64,000 nucleotides of DNA from Pyxicephalus adspersus (GCF_032062135.1 NC_092859.1:155055211-155119210); one strand, 5' to 3'; counted from the first letter of the stretch, positions 1 through 12,990 are shown. The notes: generated from the sequence alone by a model not told the origin. Made by a program: numbers and translations.

Positions 1-1240
1 AAAAAACTGGACCTCAACCCCACAACAATTGACAAATGTATTGACATTGTCCATGGTTTGTCTTTTGTCCCATGTGCTGGAGCGGTTAACCAATTGATTT
101 TTGGCAGCAAGTCTGATGGGAGCCTTTCATTTTACCTAACCACTATCAGTTTTGCATCTAGTTTGGGCTGCATTACAATGTACAGTAAATAATAAATATG
201 GTGAAAAAAAAATAATAATAATAATGTTTTATTAAATTTCCTATGTTGTGTTCCAAATACTATACTTAACATAACAATTATCTTTCAAAGGGAAAGTGTG
301 ATGGCTTTCAAGTAGCTACCCCAGTATCCTAACCAAGTCCTACACTAACAATAAAAAAAAATATCTGAATGATGCGATTACGGTAAAATGATCTGAAAGA
401 TAAAGAACTTCTAATACGATGCAACTGTATTGGCCAAGGCCTGTTTGTAGGCTGTCGAGCAAGGAGGGGGACAGTTCGGGGCAGAACGTTGCCCAGGATG
501 ATCTCAATCATTATGTCCAGGTGTGTTAAGTAGTTAATACAAAAAAGGGAGTTTCAAGCCCAGGTGGTCTCCTTTATATGACCTATGAATTATGAAGCCC
601 ACAGTCTTAATCTTGATCAGCTCGCTGAATGTTACAGAAACAAGCTGGAGTTTCATGCTGACTCTGCATCCGAAACACATGAATAAAATTAAACAGTTTT
701 GGCAGTAATGATGAGAAAATCTAGAGTGGTGTGCAATCCCTGGGGTCCCCTTGAGCCCGTCCCCTCTGACACAGGCACATGGTACGCTCCGCCCTTTTGG
801 AGTAAATCACAGAAGCCGAGATAGAAAAAATAGAGGGCTTAACCCCATCAATACCAAAGGTACAAAAACACCAAAGGATATTGAGATCGTTGGCAGTAGA
901 GATGATGCTAGACATCGTGCAAGTCAACAGTTCTACTTATGAGTTGTTGTACATTATACAAATGTATCTAATTTTCATTGCTTTTTACTCCATCCTTATT
1001 ACCCCTTTTACCTGCCCAATTTGCTGAGTTTTTCTAAGACCTCAATTTTTATGCAAAAAATTTAAAAAACAATTTTTAACATGCCCTTGGTGGTAAACAT
1101 GTCTAGGTCAAACATACCCCAATAATGTTATGTAGCCAATGATTATCCAGGTCAAAAAACTGATATAAAAAGTTAGGTTATTCATCCAATGGATTTGCCC
1201 CATGCACTAAATTTAAAAAGTCCCTTTTTCCCACCTTAAA
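1..1240. other. Intergenic, no gene seen
   Basis: AT-rich sequence with a short A-rich/ATA tract near 203-225. The open frames present lack codon structure or a recognisable protein. No exon of a neighbouring gene is identifiable. Confidence 0.5.
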
Positions 1241-1480
1241 GAGAAACTAAACAAAAAACTGGGGTTCCCCCATCTTCTCCTCCTCTTCCTCTTCTTCATC
1301 CTATGTCTCCTGACCCAGGCGAGAGATCGGGTGACGTAGGATAAAAAAATTTGCCAATCTGCGTGAGACAGGCAAATTTTTCATGCTTAGAGGAAGCACC
1401 CAAGAGCCTTCCAGGATACTTGAGGTAGGTATCCCAGAAGGCTTTGCGCTCCTATTCATTCTCAATCGCCAAAAAAAAAT
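1240..1480. repeat. Unclassified interspersed repeat, copy 1
   Basis: Shares a block (tcccagaaggctttgcgctc) with the intronic sequence near 21250 (tcccaggaggcattgggctg). It includes a perfect 11-bp inverted repeat (1345-1355 with 1371-1381). Its flank resembles other copies that begin with an aactaaac-type motif. The class is unknown. Confidence 0.45.
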
Positions 1481-2683
1481 AAAACAACAGAATTTTTACC
1501 TTACATAAAAAGGTTGTCTACCTTTTAATGTAAATTGAAATTTCTGAGTTTAGGTAGGCTTTAAGTTATTAGATAAAAGGTTATAACAGAAAAGGAAGAG
1601 CCTGTTGTTCTGCATTATGATTGGAGCAGCTAGTGACTGATTACTAATGCAGACATCAACTGGTAAAAGCTTGAGCTGTATTAATTGTATGTCATGGATC
1701 CATTCACTATACAGGGGGCACAAGGCTGATATGCTTATTTTCAGTCTGTAATGTTTTTGTATATTTTATAATTCAATTTCCTTCTCCTTCTTTTAAATTT
1801 TAAACTGTAACTCCAGATTTATGGCTAATATGACAGCCAGGCTAAAAACCTGTTTAGAAGAAGAGGTTTAGTAGTAGCCCCACTGTTTTCCCATGAAATG
1901 TTCCCTTTAAGGTGAGGCTCTGTGGAAAAACATATTGTTGTACGGAAATGTCAAGCATCCGTATCTATGGCGCAGAAGTTTTAATAAGCAGACAAGTGGT
2001 ACTGTCAGTAAAACATGAGATAAGGGCTGGCAGAGGTCCTTTTGCAGAATGCAGCGTGTGCTAGCCTCCAAGAGGAATTTATTTTCAGATTGACATTAAC
2101 TTTTAAAAAATTGTGCTATTTAATAAAATAATTCCTAGGATTATCAACACGAATTGTGAGAAAGGTAATAAAAATTAAATGTTTGATTTCATTTTTTTAT
2201 CAAAAAGTTCTGTAATAGACTACTATTGGTCAGTGTTACCATACCATCCTTTTCTCCCGTTAATATATACCCTGATCAGCCCAACATTAAAACCTTCTTC
2301 GTAAAAATTGTGTAGGTCCCCCTTGTGCAGCCAAAACAGTTTTGACCTGGAGGACACATGGACTGCACAAGACCTGTTTCCTGTTGTATCTGGCATCAAG
2401 ACTTTAGCAGCAAATCTATGAAGTCCCACTACTTCCACTGACCTGCCTCCTTCCCGTAATGCTCCCTTTTGCCATCTTTACCCTAGGTAAACAATGCACA
2501 TGTTTCTGGTCATCAACATATTTTTAAAGAGAATGTGATTTCTCGGACCAGGTTATCTTCTTCCATTGCTCAATAGTCTAGTCCAGATGGGCCCTTGGAA
2601 GGGGCTCTAAATGGTGGACAAGGGTCAGAATAAACACTGGTCTACAGCTACTCAGCCCCATACACAGCAAGCTGCAAGACACT

Positions 2684-2804
2684 GGGCCTGATTTATCAAA
2701 GCTGGAGAAGATCGAATGTCATGGGTCAACCTAGGTGATCCAGAAAACAATTCACCCATAATAGTCCATCTTCTCTAGTCTTGGAGCTTTAATAAATCAG
2801 GCCC
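2684..2804. mobile_element. Fold-back MITE (short copy)
   Basis: A short palindromic element: it starts GGGCCTGATTTATCAAAG and ends with the reverse complement, CTTTAATAAATCAGGCCC. The inner arms carry the GGAGAAGAT / ATCTTCTC motif. It belongs to the family with about ten copies in this window. No coding capacity, so the superfamily is not established. Confidence 0.75.
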
Positions 2805-2874
2805 ACAATGTGTTCTAAACCTTTCTCTCATGTTCATCATTACATTTTTAAGCAATTTTTATTACAGAACATCT

Positions 2875-3255
2875 CCTGTGGGATCAAACCAGATGGGCAA
2901 GCCTTCACCTTCCCAACAAGGCCTGATCAGCAGTTGTCTTTTTCTGGATTATGTTTGGTAGATTATACCGGATACTATACTGGAGATTATACTGGATACT
3001 GGGATCAAACCACAAGACCTGCCATTTTGGAAATACCAAGTTGTCAGTCTATCACAATCTGGCCCCAAAGTCAATCAGATGTCTCTCTTGTTTCCTGCTT
3101 ACATACTTTTTAAAGGTACTATCCATCGCATACTGGATCAAACCACAAGACCATTTTGTAGATATTCTGACCCCGATATTTAGCCATCATTATCTCACCC
3201 CAAAGTCTTTCAGATCCTTACGTTTGCCGGTGTTTCCTGCCTTCAAGAACCAGGT
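2875..3255. repeat. Imperfect tandem repeat, unit about 125 bp
   Basis: The motif GGATCAAACCACAAGACC recurs at about 3002 and 3134, followed in each by a CCCCAAAGTC-TTCAGAT-like block; a weaker copy starts near 2880 (GGATCAAACCAGATGGGC). There is a short internal repeat of TATACTGGA-like units near 2965-3000. The open frames here are by-products of the repeat. Confidence 0.5.
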
Positions 3256-4037
3256 GTTCAATTGTTGCCTATTATATTCCACTCTTTGTCAGGTGCAATT
3301 GTAATTAGTTTGTAACCAGATTTTGAATTTTATTCATTTTACCTGTCAGGAGAATGAATGTTTTGGCTGATTGTTGTATGAATTCACTTCTACTATTACC
3401 AGAAAGTAAGTGCAAGCTGCATCCATTGTATAGTTTTCCAACGAGTCATCAGCAGTAGTTCTAATATCATATACTTTCATGTGGGTGACCATCATACCAT
3501 GGCATCTGGTTAGTCATGTTTTTTTGTAGGAGCACTCCTAAAATCCATGTGTAAATGATTATTATCAGCATTGGCCTTTGAGTATATTTCCAACCAAAAT
3601 CTTTTTTTATAGACCAGTGAAAAGTTAGTTGCAAAATAGTAGTCAGTCTTTTTCACTGTCAATTTTGGGTGGGGGTGACCTTTTTGGACTTTCTGTCCGG
3701 GAAATGCAACAGGAAGTCCTAATCTGGCCTTACCCTAGTCAATTTGTGTGATCAGGTAATCAAATGATATCTTCTTGGTCAATTGCTTGGACCGATCGCT
3801 TGCACCATGCACCGATTGATGTTGATCACATTTTAACATAAATTGTTCGACTATCAATCAGAACTTTTTTACACTTGAAAGCTGCAGCAACACCAAAACT
3901 TAAAGTACACCCTACATTCTGGCTGGAAGACATCCCCCATTATTTAGTCCATTTCTTATTATTCTAAAAGTACTTTTATTCATTTGATTTCTATTTCTTA
4001 ATTAATGGGAGCTCAGCATTTACACCGGTCTTTCCTC

Positions 4038-4160
4038 ACATTTTTTTAGATGGGGGAACCTATGAAATAACGTTCAGTTCTTTAGGGAGTCCCTGGTATG
4101 ATTATTATATCCACAGCTCACAGTACATTAGTGTGGTGGTCAGTAGGAAGAATGCATTAT
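4038..4160 (+). mobile_element. hAT-type MITE fragment
   Basis: Matches the family block ATGGGGGAACC... CACAGCTCACAGTA... TTAGTGTGGTGGTCAGTAGG seen in complete copies at 12719 and 42411. It is truncated on the right by an AT microsatellite. Confidence 0.7.
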
Positions 4161-4163
4161 ATT

Positions 4164-4165
<2 letters not shown>

Positions 4166-4202
<37 letters not shown>
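4166..4202. repeat. (AT)n microsatellite
   Basis: Uninterrupted AT dinucleotides directly abutting the hAT fragment. Confidence 0.95.
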
Positions 4203-4206
<4 letters not shown>

Positions 4207-5449
4207 TCATTTAGTATTTCATACTATTTTATTTGAATCAGGTATATACAGTATCCCAGTAAACACAGATTTACGATTACTTTTTTAACTTAAATTTTTA
4301 GCTTTAGCCTATGCAGGTCTTGCTATCTCGCATATCTAAGTGTCCTAAATGTATTACACAATGTATGTTGTTGACAGGGACACAAAAGTGTCAGGTCACA
4401 GTTTGAGGATGGAAAACAATGCAGTTCAAGAGATAACCAGACAAGGGTAGAGAAGGTTACAGTAGGAGTGCTACTGTAAGTTTGAATAACTAAGTTTGTT
4501 TGATTGGTCCCTTGCCTTTTAAGGACTCATTCCATATTAAGAATGGTATAAAAAAAGTGCTATAAAGTGGTGGCATAATAACAAACTCCAATGCAGACAG
4601 AATATCAATCACAAACTATCTCAAAAAGTTTTAAACTACAAATAATTTACAGATGAACCCAATTGTTCTTATCTTATATATCCTATATAAATCAATGAAT
4701 GCATAAATATAGAATGATTCACTGCAATATGAACCACAGTAGCACTTATTTCATTGAACGCATGTCATGTGGACCATCAGCAGTTACCTGTTGGATTTTC
4801 TGGAAAGTTTCATGATCACACCTATGATGCATCAGAGCTTAATGATCTTAAGATTGAAGGGGAGGGGGTTTAGCATGTCATTGTAATCAGGGGTATAGAC
4901 TCATTTATTGGAGTTTTTAGGGGAATGGTTTGAAGTAATAGGAATCATTGCAAAGTGTTTATTCCAAATGGGTAATCATTATAAAACAATGGCAACAAAC
5001 TGACAGTCGTTATAACAGAGACAATAACTGTAACAATTGGCTCCCTTTCCCTTTTGCTCCCATACTTTTTATTCTTGGAATCCATTCCAGTGGCATCTCC
5101 TCCAATTGGTCTCATTATGTAAATGACCAAAGGAAGAAGCTGGGAGTACATCCACACCTTCTCCTGACTCTCTCTCTGTCTATGACCCCGACTTGACAAT
5201 CCAGCCATTACTTATCTATAATAATTATGCTAATTTCACCAGTCAGCCAATTAGCAGCTGACCTAGACGGGACTCCTGGAGACCCAATAATATTTTTGAT
5301 TAGCAGGGGTCTCCATCAGAAATCCAGACACTTTCAACCTATGGTTATGAAGGGTGAAGGATTGTTGTCAAATAGGCCAATGATCCAGAACCCAATCCTC
5401 AAAACCCAAATGAATATAAAGCCTTTGTATAATTTCCAAGACAAGCCTT

Positions 5450-5762
5450 AAAGTGGAACTAAACCTGAATTACTCCCCTGTCCCCTTTACTTTTCTTCTC
5501 TTCCTGTGGAAATTCTTCAACCAACTTGATTGGCTGAGCTGGGATGATGTAAGTGCTGTGCAGGCGCGTTTTCATCCCCAGAACACTCAAAGGAAGCTGG
5601 GATTGCTGGATATCCTGCCAACCAATGCTGACACTGGGCATGCACAGCTCAGTTATTTCCTAGATAGCAAGATTTCCTAGTGGCATCACCTGTCCCTGTC
5701 TGCAAAATTTACCTACCTGACTGTGTATTCCTATAGGTGGAACTTTACCTCTGCTTTAAATA
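5450..5762. repeat. Unclassified interspersed repeat
   Basis: Begins AAGTGGAACTAAACC and ends near TAGGTGGAACTTTACC. It contains CTGTCCCTGTCTGCAAAATTT, similar to the CTGTCCCTTTCTGCAATTTT block near 59510, so it is a dispersed repeat. The overlapping open frames on both strands do not resemble a protein I know. Confidence 0.4.
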
Positions 5763-8064
5763 TCCTTGCTTCAACATAGAGATTGTACATATGCATACAC
5801 CAAGTCAAATTTACTTTCTAGAGATGAAGGTTCTGCTCAGCAATAGTGCACAGCAAATACACTCCATTGCTTCTTCCTCTCATTTCATATCTGCCAGTCT
5901 TTATGGATGATTAAAAACAGCAGAAACTCTATGTGGTTCATAAAGATGGCGAACATGATGCAAAATATTTCACTTATGTAGTGTAGGCCTATCAGTATCT
6001 GCAGCTACAAAATTTGATTGGATTAAGTCAGTGCTATCTGCTTACAAAAGTTGAAAGTTTTGCATCTCATTGACCATTTAAAGTGGCTTGGTGTGAGGTC
6101 AGGTAGTTAACAGGGATAGGCAATGCCAAAAGACACTGCGGTCTGCAGACCTTAAACGTGGTCAGACCTTGGGCCTACTAGAGATTGTGAAACAGATAGC
6201 TTACCAAAGTGCATAGTTGGCATAGTTTTGTAAGGCAGCAGAGACCAGGAGCCCACCAGAAGGCACACAAAAATTGAATTTTGTAGTCATATGACCCATC
6301 TGAGATTCTTTTCTGGTCTTTCTGTACTATGGTGACACAACGCCATGAGTAAGCTTTTTCAGCCTGGTGCATGTATCGTCAGGAAAAAATAAGGAAAAAA
6401 TTAGCAAGAAAAATAGAAAAAAAATGCAGGCTGCAATATATTACATTTGTGTTCTTATGTTTAGATAATGCTTTAAGACTACTCAGATCTCTACGTAAAT
6501 ATAGTAATAAAATGTTCTCTTAGCATGTAGCAAGTAAAAAACAATCAATTTCAAGTTGTATGTACTCTGCAATAATGACACCTACCTCTTCAATACCCCC
6601 ACTTCCTGGGAGCCGGGTGGAAGGGTCTGTCACTTATAATCACCTACCTCTGGGAAAAGCAGAAAGTAGTGAAGCCAGTGGATTGGCATGGCTGCCAGGT
6701 ACCTGGCAATATTAAAGAGAACAGTGGTGTCAGCCCAAAAACTAACTCTCAGCACAGATTTCCTGGAAGCAAGTAAAATCTTAAAAGCATCTCCCATATA
6801 TAGATTTGAGAATTCCTAATTCCTACATCTGTTCTGTGTTTGTCCTATTCTAATTACATTCAAAACTAGACTTAAACTGTCCAATTTTTTGCCAAGGTTA
6901 CATTTTGGGCTGCCAGTTACGCAAGTCGATGTATTTTTTTTTTTTTATTATCTATTTATAGAGTTATGGGTCCAATAACATCACGCCTGGAATTTCTGTA
7001 CAGTTAATAACTCTGCAAAATGTACCAGTCTATGTCCCTTAGCTAGACTTTCAAAGCATTTGAATATGTTCGATGAGCAAAAATAAAGAGGGGACACAGG
7101 AGACTGACTTGCTGAATCAACACTGTGCATTGGACATCGGGCATATAGACTACCATGGATGGTTTACCTGTCAAGGTGTTACTAAAGAAATACTGGAGCA
7201 TGTCAACTTTGACCTGGAGCCGGTTGGTGAAACTTTGTTAGGGCTTTTGTTATCCGAAGAAGTGGAGTACCATGCTGGATCAGAGTGAATCGTTCATTTC
7301 CACACCTGTCGGAACCAAAAAGCAGGTGTGTTGTTTTAATTTATCTCGGATAACCTTTTATAAGATCTTTTGACTTAGAAAAATGTTGGGACTTGGCTCA
7401 CGTTCCTATATAAATTTATTTAGTATTACCAAACGATTTAAACCACAAATATTACAAACACCTTGTTGAAAGAGTAAAGCTTGACATATGGGAATGTCTG
7501 TGGACTTCATGCTAAAGAGGGCTCACCACTAAGGGAGTTGTCTTTCTCACCAACAAATAAATTCAGTCATATAACAAGAATCTCATTTGCTGAAATCCAT
7601 CATATAAAAGGTCTCATTTGCTGAAAATTACTTGCAGGCCTATGTACTCCTCAATGAGGTTGTGACCTCCATAATATTACATTTAAGACGAGAAATGTTT
7701 CCCATCCTTCTTGTTCTTCTTCTTTTTTTTCTTAGGAGCTTTAATGTATTCTCTTTCACAACTGGTTTCTAGCAGAAATGTAAATGTAGTCCTGGAAGAA
7801 ATGCATTCATTCACTCTCAGCCTATACATGCTTTTTGCATGCTAGCTAAAAATCACATAAAACTTCTCAGAGGGAAACTTTGGCAGACTTCAACAGGGAA
7901 GTTTAGCTGCAGAACAAGGGCAAACTTTTTTTTTTCTCTTTAGCGGAGAGAAAAATTGGCCTATCTCACAAGCAGTGTCAGAATATGGAAATGTTTACAA
8001 AATGCTCATTAGGAAAAGTGGGATTCCGAGATAGCAGCAAAATCTGGTGAGACGCTTCTAGTGT
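5763..8064. other. Upstream flank, no gene seen
   Basis: AT-rich single-copy-looking DNA with a few homopolymer runs (poly-T near 6937 and 7928). An open frame at 7073-7288 has no recognisable domain and no splice or initiation support. Distal BMP10 regulatory DNA could lie here but nothing specific is visible. Confidence 0.4.
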
Positions 8065-8343
8065 AGGAGATAAGAGAAGCAGGGATGCTGTAGGGACATG
8101 TTATCAAATTAGTGAAACCTGGCTTTTTTGAAAAAGGAAGAAGAGAGGGAGGGAGAGAGAGAGAGAGAGAGAAAGAGCAAGGAGAGTGTATGTGTGAGAG
8201 AGAATGGTCACAAGTTACAGACGAGTGTTTCCATACTTGTCAACTCCAGATGACAAAAGCAGTGTCCTCTCGAGAGAGTAAAACAGACACACCGGACACC
8301 ACTGGCAGCTGAGATTAATTTTGAGCAGCAGCAATCTCTGAGC
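8065..8343 (+). promoter_or_regulatory. Probable 5' UTR / proximal promoter of BMP10
   Basis: Sequence immediately upstream of the BMP10 start codon. It holds an AGATAAG GATA-factor motif (8068-8074), a reverse GATA core (TTATC at 8101-8105) and a GA-rich microsatellite (about 8131-8180). GATA sites would suit a cardiac gene, but such short motifs are common by chance. No clear TATA box was found and the transcription start is unknown. Confidence 0.3.
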
Positions 8344-8662
8344 ATGGATCCCATCTCCATGAGGGCATTTGTGGCCCTGAGCATACTGGTGCAATGTGCG
8401 ACAGCTAGCCCTATCATGGGCTTGGAAGATGATTTGCCTTTATATGATGAAGTTCTTTCTGAACAGGATGGGGTCGACCTCAACTCCCTGCTGGAAACTA
8501 TGAAAGATGACTTCTTGAAGACCCTCAACCTCTCAGGGATCCCAGTGCAAGCACCTGTCAAGGTGGAGCCACCAGAGTACATGCTGGAGCTCTACAACAA
8601 ATTTGCAATGGACAGAACCACCATGCCTTCAGCCAACATTGTGCGAAGCTTCAAAAATGAAG
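8344..8662 (+). CDS. BMP10: BMP10 coding exon 1 (signal peptide and start of propeptide)
   Basis: Encodes residues 1-106 of bone morphogenetic protein 10, a secreted TGF-beta-family ligand. Residues 6-21 form a hydrophobic signal peptide, with likely cleavage near Ala21/Ser22, just before the SPIM motif that also starts the human proprotein. The propeptide segments SEQDGVD, LKTLNLS, PPEYMLELYNKFA and MPSANI are close to mammalian BMP10. Asn62 in NLS is an N-glycosylation sequon. The start codon has A at -3 and G at +4; Met6 is a possible alternative start that would still leave a signal peptide. The exon ends in phase 1 at GAAG followed by gtaaga, a near-consensus donor. Reading on into the intron gives only 29 further residues before a stop, so splicing is needed. 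BMP10 is favoured over its paralogue GDF2/BMP9 by the propeptide sequence and by exon 2. The transcription start and 5' UTR limit cannot be seen. Confidence 0.96.
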
Positions 8663-9299
8663 GTAAGATGTTGGGGATAAGTTCTTTGGGGGTCGATTTT
8701 TCTTTGTCATTGCAAATTCGCCAACAGAAATGCATGGTAAACCTCTACTAGGAGTAGGACAACAGGTTTAATGCACAACTGGTACCTGTAGAACATAATT
8801 TATAGTCATCATTCAGAACAATATTTCAAATCTTCGCTCTTTGTTTTTTTTTTTTTGTACTTTAAGGTATAGAGTGTTTCCGCCTAACTCTTATTTCTAA
8901 TTCTAGAAGGCAGGGCTGCCATGTACGCCCACCAGGAGTTTCTTAAGATGTTGCATTTGGAGATGTGTGGGCTAGCTACTCACAATCAGACAGATCAGGT
9001 TACTTAACCCAACAGCGGGACATCCATTTACTTAAACATAACCTGGGATATTAACAAATGAGTTCAACACGCTAATCCTAATGTAAACATCTCAGGTTAT
9101 TTTAAAATGCATTATGATGGCTGTGAGAATAGATATGTCATCCAAATTGAAAGCCATTATCCATTTATCTCTTTATAGTGCGCTGTGTGTATATATCCTC
9201 ATATAGTGCTCTGCAGCTCCTTATAGTATAGTGCATACATTGCTAATGCAAAACAAAGTTACTGGAGGTGGAGATTACACCTATAACCCTAGGTATGGA

Positions 9300-9369
9300 A
9301 TTATATATGTGGTTGAACTTGATATCTGTGGTTGAACTTGATGGACTTGGGTCTTTTTTTCAACCTATG

Positions 9370-9374
<5 letters not shown>
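9300..9374 (+). repeat. 3' end of an interspersed repeat
   Basis: The block TTGAACTTGATGGACTTGG followed by TCTTTTTTTCAACCTATG and TAACTATATA resembles, from memory, the terminus of an abundant amphibian repeat. It is partly duplicated locally (GTGGTTGAACTTGAT twice) and runs directly into an AT microsatellite. Confidence 0.45.

Positions 9375-9429
<55 letters not shown>
9372..9429. repeat. (AT)n microsatellite
   Basis: About 29 AT dinucleotides in BMP10 intron 1, likely length-polymorphic. Confidence 0.95.
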
Positions 9430-9431
<2 letters not shown>

Positions 9432-11937
9432 CCATAGATAACCTGAGCTGGTCATGTACTCAGTAATCCAGCATTATTTTAATTAACTATTAAATTGCAT
9501 CCACAAAGCTTAGGACAGCATTTGGTATATTACAAAGAATGGTTTTCAATGCAATTCTATGCACTGATGTACATATTTTTGGGCTCAATATATGCTCCAG
9601 CCAAACATACATGATTCCTCTTCTTCTCCAATTAGTCCCATCACACCTTTATACAGAAATTAATACTAAAACATTCTCTACAAACTGCAGCTGAAGAGTT
9701 AAAGTTAGTTGGCTTGTATATATAAGGTCCTGTCTGTGTCTCCCGCTCAGCTTGAATAGAGACACGAAAGAAGAATATCTGCAACCTTCCAACCATTTCA
9801 CAATTTATTTGCTCACAAAAGCAAAACCTTTAAACTATCAGAGACTTTATACAATAGTTCCAGCTGCTTCTCATCTCTAATATCAAGTCATCTCTCTCCA
9901 GACTCACATAAAATTCATTCTGTTGTGGGAAAGGCCTCACCTAAAGTTCTTGCTGGAGGTTACAGGATAGTGGGGTATTTGTAACATAACCTACCATTCA
10001 GATTCAAAGTTTCTCCTAAGCACTTGTTAAGTGATCACTGCTGCTGATCTGGAAATATGTTGAACTGTTTCAAAAGAAAACATTTAAGATACTGAATTTA
10101 TGGTGCCATATAAGAAGCTTTTTTTTTCCATCCACATTGGACTTCCTTTTAGTAAACACGTCAAATAATCTATGAGGAGCCATCCGCAGGTTGAACAAAC
10201 AAGCAAAAGTTCACTGGCTCGCAAAAAGTTATATATACAAAGTCAGGCAGACTTGTACACACATGCATATGGATTTTATAATATATATTATTCATAGGAC
10301 TTAAAAATTTACTATATGTGTTTTTTTACATTTATAATATCTATGCACAGCAAGAATATACAATGGTTTTGGCTTTTGGCATTTTTATAACTTTTTTGGT
10401 TAACTAAAGGATGTGATTGGTGATGACATTTTCCATGCCATGTGATGCCATATTGAGTTAACTTGTAAGAAGAATTGTAAAAATTACAATTACACAATTG
10501 TAACACCCAGGACACCCCGGAGAATGGAGGTGTCCAATGACAATTATAACTTGACGTTATTTGACATAAATATTTCAAAGATTTAAACAATGAATCCATG
10601 CAAACTGGTTGAATGTTTTTTGTGGACACAAATGTTTCTTCATCTGTACACTAGTAGATGCAACACATTTATATTGATTTTATGTTGCATTTGGGTATGC
10701 CTGCTACGGGTCACGTTATTGTGTCAAGATTCCAAACCCCTTTTGCCATTTAGCCGGGATAAATTAGTATTCTAAACTACATGGTATCTACTTTTTTATG
10801 GGCCAGAGACGAGAAGAGATGCAAAAAATGTACTTCGATGTGCTATGCATTAAATTGTAGCAAAAATTATCCTTAAAACACCCCAACTGGTATTATTAAG
10901 AACAACAGGTTTTGATGAATGTTTTTAAAATTATGCATTGCCATGTATGTTTTAGAATTTGAAGTGTATAAGTTATGTTTATATATATTGGATGTTGTGG
11001 AATTTGGGTGCCTTGAAAGTCCTATAAGTATCTTTCCATTTTGGAACAAGAAATTACCAGCAAGAACCCGATCCACAAGCCATTGTTGACAGTCTGCAGC
11101 CCCCATAAACTTGGAACCTTTTAATTTCCCACACAATATAGCATAGAAATATTGTTATTTCTGTGATGGATTGGGGTGTTTAAATCCTTGAAAGATTCAT
11201 AAAAAAAATATAAACACGTTAAACAAGCTTAATAATCCTTCTGTCTTTCCTGTTGCACAACAGGAGGAAAGGGGGCCAATAAGCCGGATGTCTTTGATAC
11301 ATACGGGTATGTTCTGTCAGTGTATTGGTTTGACTGTACAAAGCTTGAGGGTGGTAACATATTGTCCGGAGTTCCACAGCCCCCTCTAGAACACAAAGGG
11401 TGTTTTACGCAGCCAATCTGGCTTTCCCCCAGAATAAATCTGTAAATGTACAATATACAGGCAGGACGTCTGTGTTTAATTATGTTTAAACTTCCCTCGT
11501 TCCCAGCGGGCTATACATTCTGAAAAAGTACACTCGATAAATATTGTGCGTTATCATCATACATCCATTTCTTTGCCCACAAAATCTCATTAGAGCGATT
11601 ATTTTTTTTTGGCTTAAAATGTCGCTGACCTTTTAGCGTCCAATCAGTGGTGTAACACTGGTGGGGTTGCATGGCTTCTGCTCCCCTACAGTTCTCTTAG
11701 AAAATAAAAACATTAAATAGGAAGCAAAAGCTGAGAACTGTGATTATATCTTTTCTGGAAGTCTTATATGGATATAGACCAGGATATAGAATTCTGATTC
11801 TTCATCTGCCAGTAATCCTCAGTGGTTGGAAGTTAAAGTATATCTAAAGCCAAAGCCTTTTTTTTTTGGTTTGGATATAATACATAATATGAAATGGTAA
11901 AATTCCTTGCAAAATCATCTACCCAATAGAATACATA

Positions 11938-12112
11938 GATCCTGTCTTCAAGACTGGAGAAGATAGATTATCATGGGAGAACTTGGGTGATCTGTATGCC
12001 ATCTAATAGCAAATCATTTTTAAGAAATCCATTTCACAATTGCTGGATCACCCAGGTTCTCCCGTGATAGTCAATCTTCTCCAGTCTTGGAGCACTTTAG
12101 TAAATTAAGTCG
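11938..12112. mobile_element. Fold-back MITE, subtype A
   Basis: The left arm has ACTGGAGAAGATAGATTATC and the right arm the complementary ATAGTCAATCTTCTCCAGT; the centre contains the GCTGGATCACCCAGG block. Subtype A is marked by GATTATCATGGG in the arm. It lies next to a subtype B copy. Confidence 0.8.
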
Positions 12113-12114
12113 AT

Positions 12115-12320
12115 TGTCTCTATCACGGTTTACTAAAGCTTTTATCAATGAAGCTGGGTGATGCAGCAAACCTGGAACAGTTCTGGTCCAGGATTGAAAA
12201 CATTTGCTAACAAATGGCAATGACTTATAGGAATTCCATTTCAGGTTTTCTGGATCACCCAGATTCACTGATAAACATGTCTCCTCTCCAGCCTTGGAGA
12301 GTTTTAATACATCAGGCCCA
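12115..12320. mobile_element. Fold-back MITE, subtype B
   Basis: Arms carry ATCAATGAAGCTGGGTGAT and ATCACCCAGATTCACTGAT. The centre is GGTCCAGGATTGAAAACATT, and the element ends TTTTAATACATCAGGCCCA. It is almost fully self-complementary. Confidence 0.8.
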
Positions 12321-12718
12321 TTGTATAATGTAACATTTTCCCTCATTTATGACATTGGCTACCAGAGAGGGTGATTCCCATCAGCGAGGAGAAATGATCA
12401 ACCAGACTGGGGTTCCAATGCTCTACCAAAATTTTACAAAAATATTATTTTACAAAATATTAGCTGAATCAGTTCAATAATATTCGCTGGGTTCACATTT
12501 TTACCATTGTAGGGTGTAGAGCATTGGGATTGACTAGGCAGTTCTGCAGCAGTTTTGGTGGGCTTGATAGCATTTGTTAGGAAGCTAAACCAAGCAATAT
12601 TCTGCCCTCAAATATTTAAGATATGCAATAACATTAATATGCAATTGGTAACCCCAATCTGGCCATTGTCATTTGCTGGCCATTAGATGCTATATGTTAC
12701 AGGTTAGATTAGGGCATT

Positions 12719-12990
12719 CAGAAAGCTTTCTGAGACTTTTTAACATGGGGGAACCCTTGATATAACTTTCAGGTCTTCACCCCTTCTTTAATTCCTATAT
12801 CCACAGCTCACAGTATATTAGTGTGGTGGTCTGTAGACCTTATACATTGCTGGCCATTGGGAAGAATGTCACCTTTACAGATGACCAAAAATATCATTGG
12901 TGTCACTTACACTGATCTGAGAGGTGCAAACTGCTCATTGCTCAAGGAACACCCAACAACCTCTGGAGGCACCCTGGTTGGGAAACACTG
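12719..12990 (+). mobile_element. hAT-type non-autonomous element
   Basis: Family hallmarks: AACATGGGGGAACCC near the left end, a TTGGTGTCAC core, and CTGGTTGGGAAACACTG at the right end. No coding capacity. Assignment to hAT rests on the CAGTGTTTCTCAA-type termini and on the 8-bp duplications at sister copies. Confidence 0.75.

Noticed and set aside
2808..3304. Overlapping open frames of 101 and 117 codons
   Set aside because: They lie in an imperfect tandem repeat; residues are repeat-derived.
7073..7288. 71-codon open frame upstream of BMP10
   Set aside because: No recognisable domain, no splice or conservation support, length expected by chance.
1..8000. Exons of genes that flank BMP10 in mammals (such as ARHGAP25, GKN or ANTXR1)
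   Set aside because: No translated segment in either flank resembled these proteins on inspection; absence from this window is not proof of lost synteny.
8208..8582. 124-codon minus-strand open frame over BMP10 exon 1
   Set aside because: Antisense shadow of the BMP10 coding exon.
8663..8751. Read-through of BMP10 exon 1 giving a 135-residue protein
   Set aside because: It passes a good splice donor and the added residues are not conserved BMP10; the next exon restores the family sequence.
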